A stretch of DNA of 64,000 nt, from the NCBI RefSeq assembly GCF_900129705.1, contig NZ_FQWO01000001.1, positions 62,001-126,000 of the forward strand, read 5' to 3'. Positions within the stretch are counted from its first letter, which is position 1. Each line of letters opens with the position of its first letter. Below the pieces are notes generated by a model that was given only the letters and a program-made list of their open reading frames with translations, searched no databases and had not been told where the DNA came from. This document shows positions 9,288 to 19,501 of the stretch, piece after piece. The position numbers and the translations under genes are program-made. This DNA is from Flavobacterium granuli. Lineage in GTDB: Bacteria; Bacteroidota; Bacteroidia; Flavobacteriales; Flavobacteriaceae.

Positions 9288-9321
9288 TTAAGCCGTTTTT
9301 TTCGAAAAAAGGCTTAATTTT
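9288..9321 (+). terminator. Hairpin terminator after gcvT
   Basis: TTAAGCC (9288-9294) and GGCTTAA (9311-9317) enclose a T-run/A-run stem (TTTTTT-CG-AAAAAA). The hairpin is followed by TTTTAAG. Confidence 0.6.
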
Positions 9322-9337
9322 AAGTGCAATTGATGAT

Positions 9338-9343
9338 GGAGGA
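9338..9343 (+). promoter_or_regulatory. Shine-Dalgarno-like GGAGGA
   Basis: GGAGGA sits three bases before the ATG at 9347. Purine-rich sites this strong are uncommon in this AT-rich Bacteroidota window; it supports the chosen start of the S41 protease. Confidence 0.5.
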
Positions 9344-9346
9344 CTC

Positions 9347-11380
9347 ATGAGAAAGCATGCACTGATAGTAGTTTTTTCAACATTTTCGGTCTTTGCCCAA
9401 AATGATGCTGAAACGTGTGAAATTCTTTCTAAAATAAATACGCTTATTCAAAGCGAGCACATAAATCCAAAACCGATAGACGACAGCCTATCGGTTTTTG
9501 TGTTTGATCACTTGATTAATGAACTCGATCCTTCCAGAAACATTTTCCTGAAATCAGAGTACGAAACCCTTTCTCAAAAATACCGTTTCCATATTGACGA
9601 TTTTATCAATGCTAAAAATTGCTCTTTCCTGTCAGAAATCATATCGGTATACAAAAAGGATCTTTCAAGAAATAAATCCATTTTAGAAAAAATAAACAAC
9701 CTAGACATTGATTATGAACTCAAAGATACGGTTCGATTTTACCAGAAATACTTCCCTTTTTACCTGCAAGAGCATCAAGTAGAAAAAGTGTTGATTAAAA
9801 AAATAAGATACCAAGTCCTAAATGAAATTGTCTCAAAACACAAGGATTTAGACTCTATAAAAACAAATTTTAAAACCTTGGAATTCGCTTCCAAAAAAAT
9901 AATTATTGAAAATGAACTCTGCAAAATAAATACCGCATTGCAAAATGAAACCAATTATGATGAAAACATATTCAATTATTTTTGCAATTATTTTGACCCA
10001 CACACCAGCTATTTCAACATCAATGCTAAGTCTAGTTTTGTGGCTTCCTTATCAAAAGAACATCTTTCGCTGGGAATGAATGTGAGTTTGAACGAAAAAA
10101 ACGAGATCATCATCAATGAACTGAATCCAAGGGGTCCTGCTTTTCAAACGGGTAAAATAAAAAAAGGAGACCAAATTGTTTCCATTTCGAATTTAAAAGA
10201 AAAGATAGATGTTTCTTGTGCTACGCTGGATTTAATTTCGAACATGATTACATCAGATACCAACACGAAAATAAAATTGACCCTCAAAAGAACTCCCAGT
10301 AAAATTTTTGATGTATTGGTAGAAAAACAATTGCTGAAAGATGAGGGAAATACGGTTTACAGCTTTGTCGTTGAACATGAAAACGAAAAGTTTGGTTATA
10401 TAAAAATCCCTAGTTTTTACACCGATTATGACGGAAACAGTGGAAAAGGTTGCGCCGAAGATGCTGCCTTGGAAGCCTTAAAGTTACAGAAAGACAACAT
10501 CAAAGGACTGATTATCGATCTGACTGATAACGGAGGTGGCTCTATTGACGAAGCCATTAAACTGGCAGGAATGCTGATTGATTCGGGGCCAATTTCAATC
10601 ATAATTGACAATAAAAAAGTCCCGATGGCTATAAATGATCCTTATGAAGGGATGATTTATAAAGACCCCATTGTTATACTCATAAACAGTAATTCGGCTT
10701 CGGCAAGCGAATTCTTTGCTTCAATAATGCAAGACTATAATAGAGCTTTACTGATAGGAGCTTCCACCATAGGCAAAGCAAGCATGCAAACCATACTTCC
10801 ATTAGAAAAAGATAAGGACACTATTTTTCTAAAACTAACTATCAACAAATTTTATAGAATAACCGGAAAAAGTAATCAGGCGGTAGGAATTATTCCTGAT
10901 GTCCACCTTCCTGAACTATTTGAAACAATCTATACTAAGGAAACAGACAGTCACACTGCTCTTAAAAATGACAGTCTAGCAGTGAATTTGGAATTCAAAC
11001 CGTATTCAGACGATACTTTCGTTCGAAAAATCGCAAAAGAAAGCACCGAAAGAGTAGCTGCCAATTCTTATTTTAACGAAATAAAAAGCCTCAACTTAAA
11101 ATTAGAGAACATCCTTAAGAAATCAAAACCACTAATGCCACTAACAATTGATGCTTTTTTTAAAGAGAGAAAAGAACTGAATTGCCTGTGGGAAGATATT
11201 CATGCGCTGGATTCTAAAACAAATGGTCTGGACATTCACAATTCAAACTTGAATCAATTTCTGCTGACGCTTTATCCTTTGGAAAAAACAAGCAACCAAT
11301 TCCAACTGGAAACTCTTAAAAAAAATCATTATCTCCATGAGGCAATTACCATATTAGAGGATTATAATAGTCTAAAATGA
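9347..11380 (+). CDS. Periplasmic S41 C-terminal processing protease (Prc/Tsp-like)
   Basis: 677 aa with a signal peptide of about 17 residues (FSVFAQ). An N-terminal helical domain is followed by a PDZ domain (about 230-325) with SLGMNVSLNEKNEIIINEL and RGPAFQTGKIKKGDQIVSI, then the protease domain. Spacing matches E. coli Prc: Ser452 in NSNSASASEFF, Asp463 in MQD and Lys477 in STIGKASMQ form the Ser-Lys dyad region. A C-terminal helical part (about 560-677) follows. Such enzymes trim or degrade envelope proteins with non-polar C-termini. The residue after the catalytic Lys differs from the common GKGTVQ. A separate gene from gcvT, as a terminator lies between them. Confidence 0.9.
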   Translation: MRKHALIVVFSTFSVFAQNDAETCEILSKINTLIQSEHINPKPIDDSLSVFVFDHLINELDPSRNIFLKSEYETLSQKYRFHIDDFINAKNCSFLSEIISVYKKDLSRNKSILEKINNLDIDYELKDTVRFYQKYFPFYLQEHQVEKVLIKKIRYQVLNEIVSKHKDLDSIKTNFKTLEFASKKIIIENELCKINTALQNETNYDENIFNYFCNYFDPHTSYFNINAKSSFVASLSKEHLSLGMNVSLNEKNEIIINELNPRGPAFQTGKIKKGDQIVSISNLKEKIDVSCATLDLISNMITSDTNTKIKLTLKRTPSKIFDVLVEKQLLKDEGNTVYSFVVEHENEKFGYIKIPSFYTDYDGNSGKGCAEDAALEALKLQKDNIKGLIIDLTDNGGGSIDEAIKLAGMLIDSGPISIIIDNKKVPMAINDPYEGMIYKDPIVILINSNSASASEFFASIMQDYNRALLIGASTIGKASMQTILPLEKDKDTIFLKLTINKFYRITGKSNQAVGIIPDVHLPELFETIYTKETDSHTALKNDSLAVNLEFKPYSDDTFVRKIAKESTERVAANSYFNEIKSLNLKLENILKKSKPLMPLTIDAFFKERKELNCLWEDIHALDSKTNGLDIHNSNLNQFLLTLYPLEKTSNQFQLETLKKNHYLHEAITILEDYNSLK

Positions 11381-11430
11381 AGTCTCGAGCCAATTATCGG
11401 TCTCTTTTCGCAAAAAGAAGATAATTTGAT

Positions 11431-11462
11431 TTTGGTAAAAAAAACTAATAACCGTATTTTTG
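11431..11462 (+). promoter_or_regulatory. Promoter of the YebC-family gene
   Basis: TTTG at 11431-11434, a 20-base spacer, then TATTTTTG at 11455-11462, matching the Bacteroidota form TTTG-N19-23-TAnnTTTG. Transcription should begin near 11468, which excludes any translation start upstream of 11486. Confidence 0.7.
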
Positions 11463-11485
11463 CGATTCAAAATAACAAATTAGAA

Positions 11486-12199
11486 ATGGGAAGAGCATTT
11501 GAATTCAGAAAAGGTAGAAAAATGAAACGTTGGTCAGCAATGGCTAAAGCATTTACCAGAATTGGAAAAGATATCGTAATGGCTGTTAAGGAAGGCGGAC
11601 CTAATCCAGATGCCAACTCCAGATTGAGAGCCGTTATTCAAAATGCAAAGGCTGCCAACATGCCTAAAGATAATGTAGAACGTGCAATTAAAAAAGCAAC
11701 CGATAAAGATACTGCCAACTACAAGGAAGTTCTTTTTGAAGGCTATGCACCGCACGGTATTGCGCTTTTAATTGAAACCGCTACAGACAACAATAACAGG
11801 ACTGTTGCCAATGTTAGAAGTTATTTTAACAAATGTAATGGAACTATGGGAACACAGGGTTCAGTAGAATTCATGTTTGATCATACCTGTAATTTCAGAA
11901 TTCCCGCCACCGGAATAGATCCTGAAGAGTTAGAATTAGAATTAATCGATTTTGGTGCTGAAGAGGTTTTTGAAGACGAAGATGGAATCCTGATTTACGC
12001 TCCTTTTAACAGTTTTGGAACCATCCAAAAAGAGCTAGAGAACAGAGGACTGGAAATTCTTTCTTCCGGATTTGAAAGAATTCCTCAAATCACTAAAAAA
12101 CTAACAGAAGCTGAAATGGCCGATGTAGAAAAATTGATTGAGAAAATGGAAGAAGACGATGATGTAATGAATGTGTATCACACCATGGAAGAAGCTTAA
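11486..12199 (+). CDS. YebC/PmpR-family protein
   Basis: 237 aa. The frame is open further upstream, but the family start MGRAFEFRKGRKMKRW and the promoter at 11431-11462 fix the ATG at 11486. Later segments (ANMPKDNVERAIKKAT, FEGYAPHGIALLIE, NRTVANVRSYFNKCNGTMG) are those of the YebC family, which was long annotated as a transcriptional regulator. Some members have more recently been linked to relief of ribosome stalling at proline stretches. Acts in the cytoplasm. Monocistronic, ending in a terminator at 12220-12250. Confidence 0.95.
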   Translation: MGRAFEFRKGRKMKRWSAMAKAFTRIGKDIVMAVKEGGPNPDANSRLRAVIQNAKAANMPKDNVERAIKKATDKDTANYKEVLFEGYAPHGIALLIETATDNNNRTVANVRSYFNKCNGTMGTQGSVEFMFDHTCNFRIPATGIDPEELELELIDFGAEEVFEDEDGILIYAPFNSFGTIQKELENRGLEILSSGFERIPQITKKLTEAEMADVEKLIEKMEEDDDVMNVYHTMEEA

Positions 12200-12219
12200 T
12201 ATATTTCTTTTTATAAAAA

Positions 12220-12250
12220 CAAAAAACTCCAGTTATGCTGGAGTTTTTTA
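12220..12250 (+). terminator. Rho-independent terminator
   Basis: ACTCCAG (12226-12232), loop TTATG, CTGGAGT (12238-12244) and a T run. The same stem core reappears at 13203-13236. Confidence 0.85.
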
Positions 12251-12280
12251 TTAGACATCCATTAACTAAAAAAGACAATT

Positions 12281-13138
12281 ATGTTATTTCTCGTCCTTAG
12301 CATTTTATGCAGCGTAACGGTAGGAATTATTTTTAAATTTTCTCGAAATTATAAGACAAACGTTCCACAGATTATAAGCTGGAATTATGTTGTTGCTTTA
12401 TTACTTTGTTATATCTCGTTTCAGCCCAATTTAAAAGAAATAGATGCTACTGCGCCTTGGCATATCTATATCGCACTTGGTGTCTTACTTCCTGCCGTAT
12501 TTCTTTTTTTGGCTTTATCCATAAAACAAATGGGGATTGCAAAAACCGATGCCGCCCAACGCCTGTCATTATTTATACCCCTATTAGCGGCTTGGTTGTT
12601 ATTTGGCGAAGCTTTCAGTCCACTTAAAATTATCGCTTTTTGTATCGCCTTAGTAGCCTTATTACTTATTTTATCTAAAAAGGAAGAAAATACAAATAAT
12701 AAGTGGATTTATCCAGCGACGGTATTAGTTGGTTTTGGAATTATAGACATACTGTTCAAACAGATTTCCTTATTCACCAGCCTGCCTTATACCAGTTCTT
12801 TATTTGTTATCTTTTGTTTGGCATTGCTACTGATGACAATCGTACTAATCTATGAAGTGCTATTCAAAAAAGGACAATTCAACAAGGTAAATTTTATTTT
12901 TGGCGCCTTAGTAGGCGTTTTTAACTTTGGCAATATCCTTTTTTACTTAAAGGCTCATAAAGCGTTTTCCGAAAACCCTTCAACCGTTTTTGCAGCAATG
13001 AATATGGGAGTTATTATTCTGGGGAGTTTTGCAGGTATTTTTTTGTTTAAAGAAAAATTGAGTATAAAAAATTATTTGGGTTTAGTATTGGCTTTAATAG
13101 CAATCGTATTAATTGTGGTCACGCAAATTTATATCTGA
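12281..13138 (+). CDS. EamA/DMT-family membrane transporter-like protein
   Basis: 285 aa and almost wholly hydrophobic, with about ten predicted transmembrane segments in two five-helix repeats. The second repeat ends in FAAMNMGVIILGSFAGIFLFKEKLSIKNYLG, the usual EamA finish in which a short FxEKL loop precedes the last helix. Likely a small-solute exporter; the substrate is not evident. It lies between two terminators, so it is probably transcribed alone. Confidence 0.8.
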   Translation: MLFLVLSILCSVTVGIIFKFSRNYKTNVPQIISWNYVVALLLCYISFQPNLKEIDATAPWHIYIALGVLLPAVFLFLALSIKQMGIAKTDAAQRLSLFIPLLAAWLLFGEAFSPLKIIAFCIALVALLLILSKKEENTNNKWIYPATVLVGFGIIDILFKQISLFTSLPYTSSLFVIFCLALLLMTIVLIYEVLFKKGQFNKVNFIFGALVGVFNFGNILFYLKAHKAFSENPSTVFAAMNMGVIILGSFAGIFLFKEKLSIKNYLGLVLALIAIVLIVVTQIYI

Positions 13139-13202
13139 TGTATATATCTTCAAGAAAGTGAACATAAATCCTTATTTCACAGTAAGAACAAAATACAAAT
13201 AC

Positions 13203-13236
13203 AAAAAAAACTCCAGATTCCTCTGGAGTTTTTTAT
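13203..13236. terminator. Bidirectional terminator
   Basis: An A run, ACTCCAGA, TTCC, TCTGGAGT and a T run form a symmetrical hairpin between the convergent EamA and cysteine synthase-like genes. Confidence 0.85.
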
Positions 13237-13257
13237 TATAGCTAAAAATAGAATCCT

Positions 13258-14298
13258 CTATTTTATAAGTTCGATTTTTTGAGCTTCTTCTTCATTAACG
13301 CTGTCAAAGAACCCTTGTTCATTCATCCAGTCATCACTAAATACTTTGCTCATATAACGCGAACCGTGATCAGGGAATATCGCAATAACATTGCTGTTTT
13401 CGTCAAATTCTCCTTCTTCGGCATATTGCTTTATAGCTTGTAAAACGGCACCCGAAGTATAACCTACAAACAATCCTTCTTTTCTTGTAATTTCTCTTGC
13501 AGAATGAGCACTTTCCTCATCTGTTACTTTCATGAACTTATCGATCATGTCAAAATCTGTAGCCGATGGAATTAAATTTTTACCTAAACCTTCTATTCTG
13601 TATGGGTAAATTTCGTCGTTATCAAATTCTCTTGTCTCATGGTATTTTTTCAATACAGAACCAAAAGCATCCACTCCAAGCACTCTAATATTAGGATTTT
13701 GCTCTTTCAGGAACTTTGCCGTTCCAGAAATCGTTCCTCCAGTTCCACTACAAGCGATAAGATGGGTAATTTTTCCGTTAGTCTGCTTCCAAATTTCCGG
13801 TCCGGTTGATTTATAATGCGCATCAATATTCAACTGATTAAAATATTGATTGATATACACAGAACCTTTAGTTTCTTCGTGCAATCTTTTGGCAACATTA
13901 TAATAAGAACGTTCATCATCGGCAGAGACATGGGCAGGGCACACATAGACTTTGGCACCTAAACTGCGAAGCATGTCAATTTTATCTTTAGAAGATTTTG
14001 AGCTCACAGCCAGAATGCAGCTATATCCTTTGATAATACTTACCATTGCTAAACTAAAACCGGTATTTCCTGATGTAGTTTCTATAATGGTATCTCCTGG
14101 CGATAATATCCCTTTTTTTTCTGCCTCTTCAATAATATATAATGCGATTCTATCTTTTGAGGAATGTCCCGGATTAAAAGCTTCTACCTTGGCATAGAAA
14201 TTACCTTCTAACTTTTCGGTGACTTTATTTAGTCTAATAAGCGGTGTATTACCTATTAATTCTAAAACGTTATTGTAAGCGTTTATTTCTTCTTTCAT
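13258..14298 (-). CDS. PLP-dependent cysteine synthase/cystathionine beta-synthase-like enzyme
   Basis: 346 aa, fold-type II PLP enzyme. [14 protein letters not shown] is the family start. The PLP lysine is in [11 protein letters not shown]. The substrate loop is [13 protein letters not shown] and the phosphate-binding loop is [16 protein letters not shown]. It should carry out beta-replacement on O-acetylserine or serine to make cysteine or cystathionine. It lacks CBS domains and is a little longer than CysK (about 320 aa). The C-terminal tail of about 40 residues ([10 protein letters not shown]) is shared with the 'PLP-dependent cysteine synthase family' group, so CysK and CysM cannot be separated here. 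Confidence 0.88.
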   Translation of the reverse strand: MKEEINAYNNVLELIGNTPLIRLNKVTEKLEGNFYAKVEAFNPGHSSKDRIALYIIEEAEKKGILSPGDTIIETTSGNTGFSLAMVSIIKGYSCILAVSSKSSKDKIDMLRSLGAKVYVCPAHVSADDERSYYNVAKRLHEETKGSVYINQYFNQLNIDAHYKSTGPEIWKQTNGKITHLIACSGTGGTISGTAKFLKEQNPNIRVLGVDAFGSVLKKYHETREFDNDEIYPYRIEGLGKNLIPSATDFDMIDKFMKVTDEESAHSAREITRKEGLFVGYTSGAVLQAIKQYAEEGEFDENSNVIAIFPDHGSRYMSKVFSDDWMNEQGFFDSVNEEEAQKIELIK

Positions 14299-14367
14299 AA
14301 AAAAATAGTTAATCTAAGCCTATTTTATTTGACTTCGATACGTTGCAAATTTAACAAAAAAATCCAA

Positions 14368-16503
14368 TTACTTATTAATTTTCTCTAAATCTAACAAAAA
14401 ACTAAATTCTTTTGATAGTTCTTTAAGTGCTTCAAATCTCCCGGAAGCCCCGCCATGACCCGCATCCATATTCGTATCCAGATACAAAACATTAGTATCT
14501 TTTTTTATCTTTCTCAGTTTAGCCACCCATTTTGCCGGTTCCCAGTATTGCACCTGAGAATCATGAAGTCCTGTAGACACGTACATATTGGGATAATTTT
14601 GCTCTTTGACATTGTCATAAGGAGAATAAGATCTCATGTAATCGTAATATTTTTTCTGGTTTGGATTTCCCCATTCGTCATACTCCCCGGTAGTCAAGGG
14701 AATTGTATCGTCAAGCATTGTGGTCATAACATCAACAAAAGGAACTTGTGCAATAACTCCTTTATACAATTCCGGTGCCGTATTGACAATAACTCCCATC
14801 AATAAACCTCCGGCTGAACCTCCTTCGGCATATAAGTGTTCTGACGAAGTATATTTTTGATTAATTACATATTTAGAACAATCAATAAAGTCTGTAAATG
14901 TGTTTTTCTTTTTTAACAGTTTTCCGTCTTCGTACCATTTTCTTCCTAGATCTTCCCCTCCACGAATGTGTGCAATAGCATAAATAAATCCTCGATCTAA
15001 AAGAGAAAGCCTTGTTGACGAAAAGTAGGCATCCATTGAATGTCCGTAAGAGCCATAAGCATACAATAATAATGGGTTTTTACCGTCTTTTTTCAGTTCT
15101 TTTCTATAAACCATAGAAATAGGCACTTTGGTTCCATCAGCGGCTGTAGCCCAAACGCGTTCTTCGGTATAATTATCCTTATTGAATTTTCCTCCTAAAA
15201 CCTGCTGTTCTTTTTTGATTTCTTTTTCTTTAGTTTTCATGTTAAAATCAATAACCGAGGCTGGTGTCGCCATCGATTGATAACCGTAACGCAAAATATC
15301 AGTATCAAAATCTACATTGGTTGTGGTATAGGCAGTATAGGTTTCACTTTCAAAAGGCAAGTAATATTCTACATCTCCATTCCAAGGTTTTATTCGAATT
15401 CTATTCAAACCATTACTACGCTCAGAAATCACTAAGAAGTCCCTAAAAATATCAATATCTTCCAAAAGAACATCTTCGCGATGCATAATTACTTCTTCCC
15501 AATTTTCAACTGAAGTAGCTGTTTCGAGCGTCTTCATTAATTTAAAGTTTGTCGCTTTGTCTTTATTGGTTACAATGTAAAAACTGTCTCCAAAAAAAGA
15601 AATACTATATTCCAGTCCACGTTTTCTTTTTTGAAAAACTTTGAATTTACCATCAGGATTATCGGCCAATAAAGTCCTAAACTCTGTTGTCAAGGTACTT
15701 GAAGAACTGATTAAAATGTATTTTTTTGATTTTTCTTTTCCAACGCCTACATCATAAGTTTCGTCTTTTTCAAAATAAACCAATTCATCTTTTGCTGTTT
15801 CTTCTCCTAATTTATGTTTGAAAACCTTATCCGAACGCAAGGTTTTTTCATCTTGTCGGGTATAAAAAATAGTTTTGTTATCATTAGCCCAGGTCGAACT
15901 TCCTGTAACATTTTCGATCTTATCTGCTAGAATTTCTCCAGTAAAAAGATTTTTAACATGTAAAGTATAAATTCTTCTGCCCACTAAATCCAAAGCATAG
16001 GTCGCATATTGATTGTCTACACTGATACTCAATCCGCTTAATTTAAAATACTTGTGTCCTTTAGCCAGTTCATTGCAATCAAACATGATTTCTTCTTTGG
16101 CCGAAAGACTCTCCTTTTTTCTGGAATAGATTGGATAATCCTTTCCTTTTTCAAAACGGGTAATGTAGTAATATCCGTTATAGAGGTAAGGAACTGATTC
16201 GTCATCTTCCTTAATCCTCGCTTTCATTTCCTCAAACAATTCTTTTTGAAAATCTTTAGTATGAGCAGTCATTTTTTGATAATACTCATTCTCTTTATTC
16301 AGATAATCAATAACCTCCGGATTTTCTCTGTCCTTCAACCAAAAATAATCATCTATTCTTACATCTCCGAACTTCTCTAACTTTGTAGGTATAATTTTAG
16401 CAACTGGCGGCTGTATTTTTTCTGTCATTTGTTGTGCTTTCATATTTGTAAATGAAGTTACAAAAATAACACAAAGACAGTGTAAAACGATTGGATTTTT
16501 CAT
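14368..16503 (-). CDS. Oligopeptidase B-like S9-family serine peptidase
   Basis: 711 aa with a likely signal peptide (residues 1-23, ending TNMKAQ). An N-terminal seven-bladed propeller (about 40-430; [18 protein letters not shown] is a typical start) gates an alpha/beta-hydrolase domain (about 440-700). Catalytic Ser is in [12 protein letters not shown] and His in [11 protein letters not shown]; an Asp lies in [31 protein letters not shown] is the S9A/oligopeptidase B signature. It cleaves short peptides, in oligopeptidase B after basic residues. Transcribed away from ebfC. Confidence 0.92.
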   Translation of the reverse strand: MKNPIVLHCLCVIFVTSFTNMKAQQMTEKIQPPVAKIIPTKLEKFGDVRIDDYFWLKDRENPEVIDYLNKENEYYQKMTAHTKDFQKELFEEMKARIKEDDESVPYLYNGYYYITRFEKGKDYPIYSRKKESLSAKEEIMFDCNELAKGHKYFKLSGLSISVDNQYATYALDLVGRRIYTLHVKNLFTGEILADKIENVTGSSTWANDNKTIFYTRQDEKTLRSDKVFKHKLGEETAKDELVYFEKDETYDVGVGKEKSKKYILISSSSTLTTEFRTLLADNPDGKFKVFQKRKRGLEYSISFFGDSFYIVTNKDKATNFKLMKTLETATSVENWEEVIMHREDVLLEDIDIFRDFLVISERSNGLNRIRIKPWNGDVEYYLPFESETYTAYTTTNVDFDTDILRYGYQSMATPASVIDFNMKTKEKEIKKEQQVLGGKFNKDNYTEERVWATAADGTKVPISMVYRKELKKDGKNPLLLYAYGSYGHSMDAYFSSTRLSLLDRGFIYAIAHIRGGEDLGRKWYEDGKLLKKKNTFTDFIDCSKYVINQKYTSSEHLYAEGGSAGGLLMGVIVNTAPELYKGVIAQVPFVDVMTTMLDDTIPLTTGEYDEWGNPNQKKYYDYMRSYSPYDNVKEQNYPNMYVSTGLHDSQVQYWEPAKWVAKLRKIKKDTNVLYLDTNMDAGHGGASGRFEALKELSKEFSFLLDLEKINK

Positions 16504-16568
16504 CTAATAAATTGATTATTGCATCAAATATAGTAATTTCGTACTCCAATAATTTAAAAAACAGCAAA

Positions 16569-16889
16569 ATGGATTTAATGGGAATGATGGGTAAATTAAA
16601 AGAAACCCAAAATAAAATCGAAGAAACAAAAAAACGTTTGGATACGGTATTGGTTGACGAACAAAGTACGGACGGTTTATTAAAAATAACCATAACTGCC
16701 AACAGAAAAATTAAGGCGATCACAATTGCCGATGAGTTGATGGAAGACAAAGAACAACTGGAAGATTATATGATTTTGGTCTTAAACAAAGCCATCGAAA
16801 AAGCCACAAAAGTAAACGAAGCTGAACTTGATGCCGTTGCCAAAATGGATATGCCAATGATTCCAGGCATGGATAATTTATTCAAATAA
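16569..16889 (+). CDS. YbaB/EbfC-family nucleoid-associated protein
   Basis: 106 aa. The frame extends upstream to 16491, but that part overlaps the start of the oppositely oriented peptidase gene. The family start [19 protein letters not shown] fixes the ATG at 16569. It has the small helix-strand core [19 protein letters not shown] and the acidic C-terminal helices of the family. A dimer that binds DNA and affects nucleoid organisation. Ends in the long shared terminator at 16895-16938. Confidence 0.93.
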   Translation: MDLMGMMGKLKETQNKIEETKKRLDTVLVDEQSTDGLLKITITANRKIKAITIADELMEDKEQLEDYMILVLNKAIEKATKVNEAELDAVAKMDMPMIPGMDNLFK

Positions 16890-16894
16890 AAAAA

Positions 16895-16938
16895 AGGTTT
16901 AAAGTTTTAGACAATCCTAAAACTTTAAACCTCTTTTT
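16895..16938. terminator. Bidirectional terminator with a 16-bp perfect stem
   Basis: AGGTTTAAAGTTTTAG, loop ACAATC, CTAAAACTTTAAACCT, then CTTTTT; an A run lies on the other side. It serves the convergent ebfC and threonine aldolase genes. Confidence 0.9.
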
Positions 16939-16953
16939 AAAAAATTCTTTAAG

Positions 16954-17979
16954 TTACCACACTATTTTCTGCAATGTTTCCAGCACATAAGTATGCATTA
17001 CTTCTCTGTAATCAAGATGTGTTACAATTCTAAGTTTGCCATGCCCCATAGAACTTATAGAGATATTCTTTTGTTTTAATTTTTCAATCAAAAGTTGGTC
17101 ACTGTATTGGGAAGCCAATGAAAAAATTAAAATATTAGTTTCAACCGGCTCAACAGTCGCAACCCAACTTGATTTACGCAGTACTTCGGCCAATTCCTTT
17201 GCTCTTCTGTGATCTTCGGCCAGACGTTCTAAATTATGATTTAAAGCATAAATTCCTGCGGCAGCAAGATAACCTACTTGCCTCATCCCTCCTCCTAGTA
17301 TTTTTCGCACTCTTAAAGCACGATGAATCGTTGCTTTATCTCCTAAAAGCATAGAACCTATTGGAGCGCCAAGTCCTTTGGAAAAACAAACAGAAATAGT
17401 ATCGAAAATTGCTCCAAAAGATTTAGGATTTTGTTTTTTGGCAATCAAAGCATTCCAAATTCGGGCGCCATCCATGTGAAACTTCAGATTATTGGCCACA
17501 CAGACTTCTTTTATCTTTTGCAAATCCTCTATTTCATAACAGGCTCCGCCTCCTTTATTGGTCGTGTTTTCGACACATACCAAACTTGTTAACGGGCTGT
17601 GATAAAATTCAGGGTCATTTATCGCTGCCGCCACTTGTTCTGCGGTAATCATTCCCCTGTTTCCATCCAGTAAACAACAGGAAACCCCACTATTAAAAGA
17701 CACACCGCCACCTTCGTAATGATACACATGCGCATATTTATCGGCTATCAATTGTTCCCCAGGCTGGGTATGCAATTTAATGGCCGCTTGATTAGCCATA
17801 GTCCCTGATGGAAAAAATAATCCTGCCTCCATTCCAAACATTTCAGCAACTCTTGCTTCCAATTCTATAACGGTAGGATCTTGTTTGTATACATCATCAC
17901 CCACTTGAGCATTAAACATGTACTGCAACATTTCATATGTTGGTTTGGTAATCGTATCACTAACTAAATTTATCTCCAT
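16954..17979 (-). CDS. Low-specificity L-threonine aldolase family enzyme
   Basis: 341 aa, PLP fold-type I. It splits L-threonine or allo-threonine to glycine and acetaldehyde. Seen: NLVSDTITKPT at the start, FFPSGTMANQAAIKLHTQPG, the HMDGARIWNA motif binding the PLP ring nitrogen, and the Schiff-base Lys in SVCFSKGLGAPIGSML. The arginine binding the substrate carboxylate would be in HGKLRIVTHLD. A beta-eliminating lyase of the same fold is the alternative. Divergent from prfB. Confidence 0.9.
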   Translation of the reverse strand: MEINLVSDTITKPTYEMLQYMFNAQVGDDVYKQDPTVIELEARVAEMFGMEAGLFFPSGTMANQAAIKLHTQPGEQLIADKYAHVYHYEGGGVSFNSGVSCCLLDGNRGMITAEQVAAAINDPEFYHSPLTSLVCVENTTNKGGGACYEIEDLQKIKEVCVANNLKFHMDGARIWNALIAKKQNPKSFGAIFDTISVCFSKGLGAPIGSMLLGDKATIHRALRVRKILGGGMRQVGYLAAAGIYALNHNLERLAEDHRRAKELAEVLRKSSWVATVEPVETNILIFSLASQYSDQLLIEKLKQKNISISSMGHGKLRIVTHLDYREVMHTYVLETLQKIVW

Positions 17980-18014
17980 CTATATTTTTTATTTTAAATC
18001 AAAACAAGTTCCGC

Positions 18015-18046
18015 TTGTTCTTAAGCAAAAAATTTTCTTACTTTTG
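18015..18046 (+). promoter_or_regulatory. Promoter of prfB
   Basis: TTG at 18015-18017, 21-base spacer, TACTTTTG at 18039-18046. Transcription would start close to 18052, giving a leader of about 15 nt before the ATG at 18068. Confidence 0.6.
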
Positions 18047-18067
18047 CTTGACAAAATTACATAATTT

Positions 18068-19166
18068 ATGACAACTACCGAACAAATTAAAGGTATTGTG
18101 GAGCGCCTTGGTGCGTTGAGGAGGTATCTTTGACGTTGATGCCAAACTAATTGAAATTTCTAACGAGGAAGAAAAAACTTTTGCTCCGGATTTTTGGAAT
18201 AACACCAAAGAAGCTGAATTAATTGTAAAAAACCTTCGAAACAAGAAAAAATGGATCGAAGATTACAATAAAGCAGTCGAAATGACTGATGAATTGCAAT
18301 TGGCCTATGAATTTTACCGAGAGGGAGAACTTACGGCAGAAGAACTGGACGAACAATATAAACGCACCGAAAATCATATTGAAGCCATTGAATTCAAGAA
18401 TATGCTTTCGGATGAAGGAGATACCTTAAGTGCTGTATTACAAATAACAGCCGGTGCCGGCGGAACTGAAAGTTGTGACTGGGCATCGATGCTAATGCGT
18501 ATGTACATGATGTGGGGCGAAAAATATGGCTTCAAAATAAAAGAATTAAACTTTCAAGCAGGAGATGTAGCAGGAATAAAAACTGTAACTCTTGAATTTG
18601 AAGGCGATTATTCCTTTGGTTATTTAAAAGGAGAAAACGGCGTACACCGATTGGTGCGTATTTCCCCTTTTGACAGCAATGCCAAACGCCATACTTCGTT
18701 TGCTTCCGTTTATGTGTATCCGCTTGTGGATGACAGCATCGAAATTGACATAAATCCTGCCGATATTGAAATTACAACTTCAAGGTCCAGTGGTGCCGGA
18801 GGGCAAAATGTAAATAAGGTGGAAACCAAAGTCCAATTATTTCATAAGCCTACCGGAATTCAAATTCAATGCTCGGAAACCCGTTCTCAACAGGACAACA
18901 GGCAACGCGCCATGCAAATGTTACGTTCTCAATTATACGAAATTGAGCTAAAAAAGAAACAAGCACAACGCGCTGATATCGAAGCCGGCAAAATGAAAAT
19001 AGAATGGGGGTCCCAGATCAGAAATTATGTCATGCAGCCCTATAAACTGGTCAAAGATGTCCGTACGGGCTATGAAACCAGTAATGTTGATGGTGTGATG
19101 AATGGCGAAATTGACGAATTCCTTAAAGCCTATCTGATGATGATGGGACAGAAAGAAGAAGAATAG
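18068..19166 (+). CDS. prfB: Peptide chain release factor 2, with programmed +1 frameshift
   Basis: RF2 reads UGA and UAA stops. The ATG at 18068 opens a 21-codon frame that ends at TGA (18131-18133). The site reads AGGAGG-TAT-CTT-TGA-C, i.e. an internal Shine-Dalgarno three bases before CTT and a weak TGAC stop, the classical RF2 autoregulatory slippery site. A +1 shift joins the second frame (from GAC at 18132), giving 365 aa. The downstream frame has the GGQ peptidyl-hydrolysis motif (Gln about 246, GAGGQNVNK) and the SPF stop-codon recognition motif ([12 protein letters not shown]). Not a pseudogene: low RF2 raises frameshifting and restores RF2. Confidence 0.97.
18119..18134 (+). promoter_or_regulatory. 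Programmed +1 frameshift site of prfB
   Basis: AGGAGG (18119-18124), TAT, CTT, TGA, C. The mRNA AGGAGG pairs with the anti-SD of 16S rRNA and pushes the ribosome forward on CTT when termination at TGA is slow. Confidence 0.95.
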
Positions 19167-19501
19167 AATGATTCTTACTAAAAACTATAATCCTACAGCA
19201 AGCAAAAAGCTATACTGTAGGATTTTTTTGTTTACTATTTAAAGTTAATCGGAAAATTCAGGATAATGTTTTAGGATTATTTTTTTTGTGAATTTGCCGA
19301 TAAAACACCTGTTTATAATCCCTCAGAAACCACCATAGCGGTCAAAAACATTCCCTTTTATCAATCCATATACAGTATATTTATTTCAAAAAAAATAACA
19401 ATAACATTTTATTGTTGTTAAAGAATCTGCAAATGTTAGGAATTACAAGTCTAAATCATTTTATTTGAAAAATATTAAACTTCAAATTCAACAAATACTT
19501 A
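19167..19501. other. Intergenic region, 335 bases
   Basis: Contains the prfB terminator at 19189-19230 and a small perfect hairpin (AACAATAA-CATT-TTATTGTT, 19397-19416) of unknown role, about 85 bases before lpxD. No ORF or RNA gene recognised. Confidence 0.5.
19189..19230 (+). terminator. Rho-independent terminator of prfB
   Basis: ATCCTACAG (19190-19198) pairs with CTGTAGGAT (19215-19223), followed by a T run. Confidence 0.85.

Noticed and set aside
18131..18133. In-frame stop making prfB a pseudogene
   Set aside because: The stop is part of the conserved RF2 frameshift site, with the internal Shine-Dalgarno and CTT-TGA-C.
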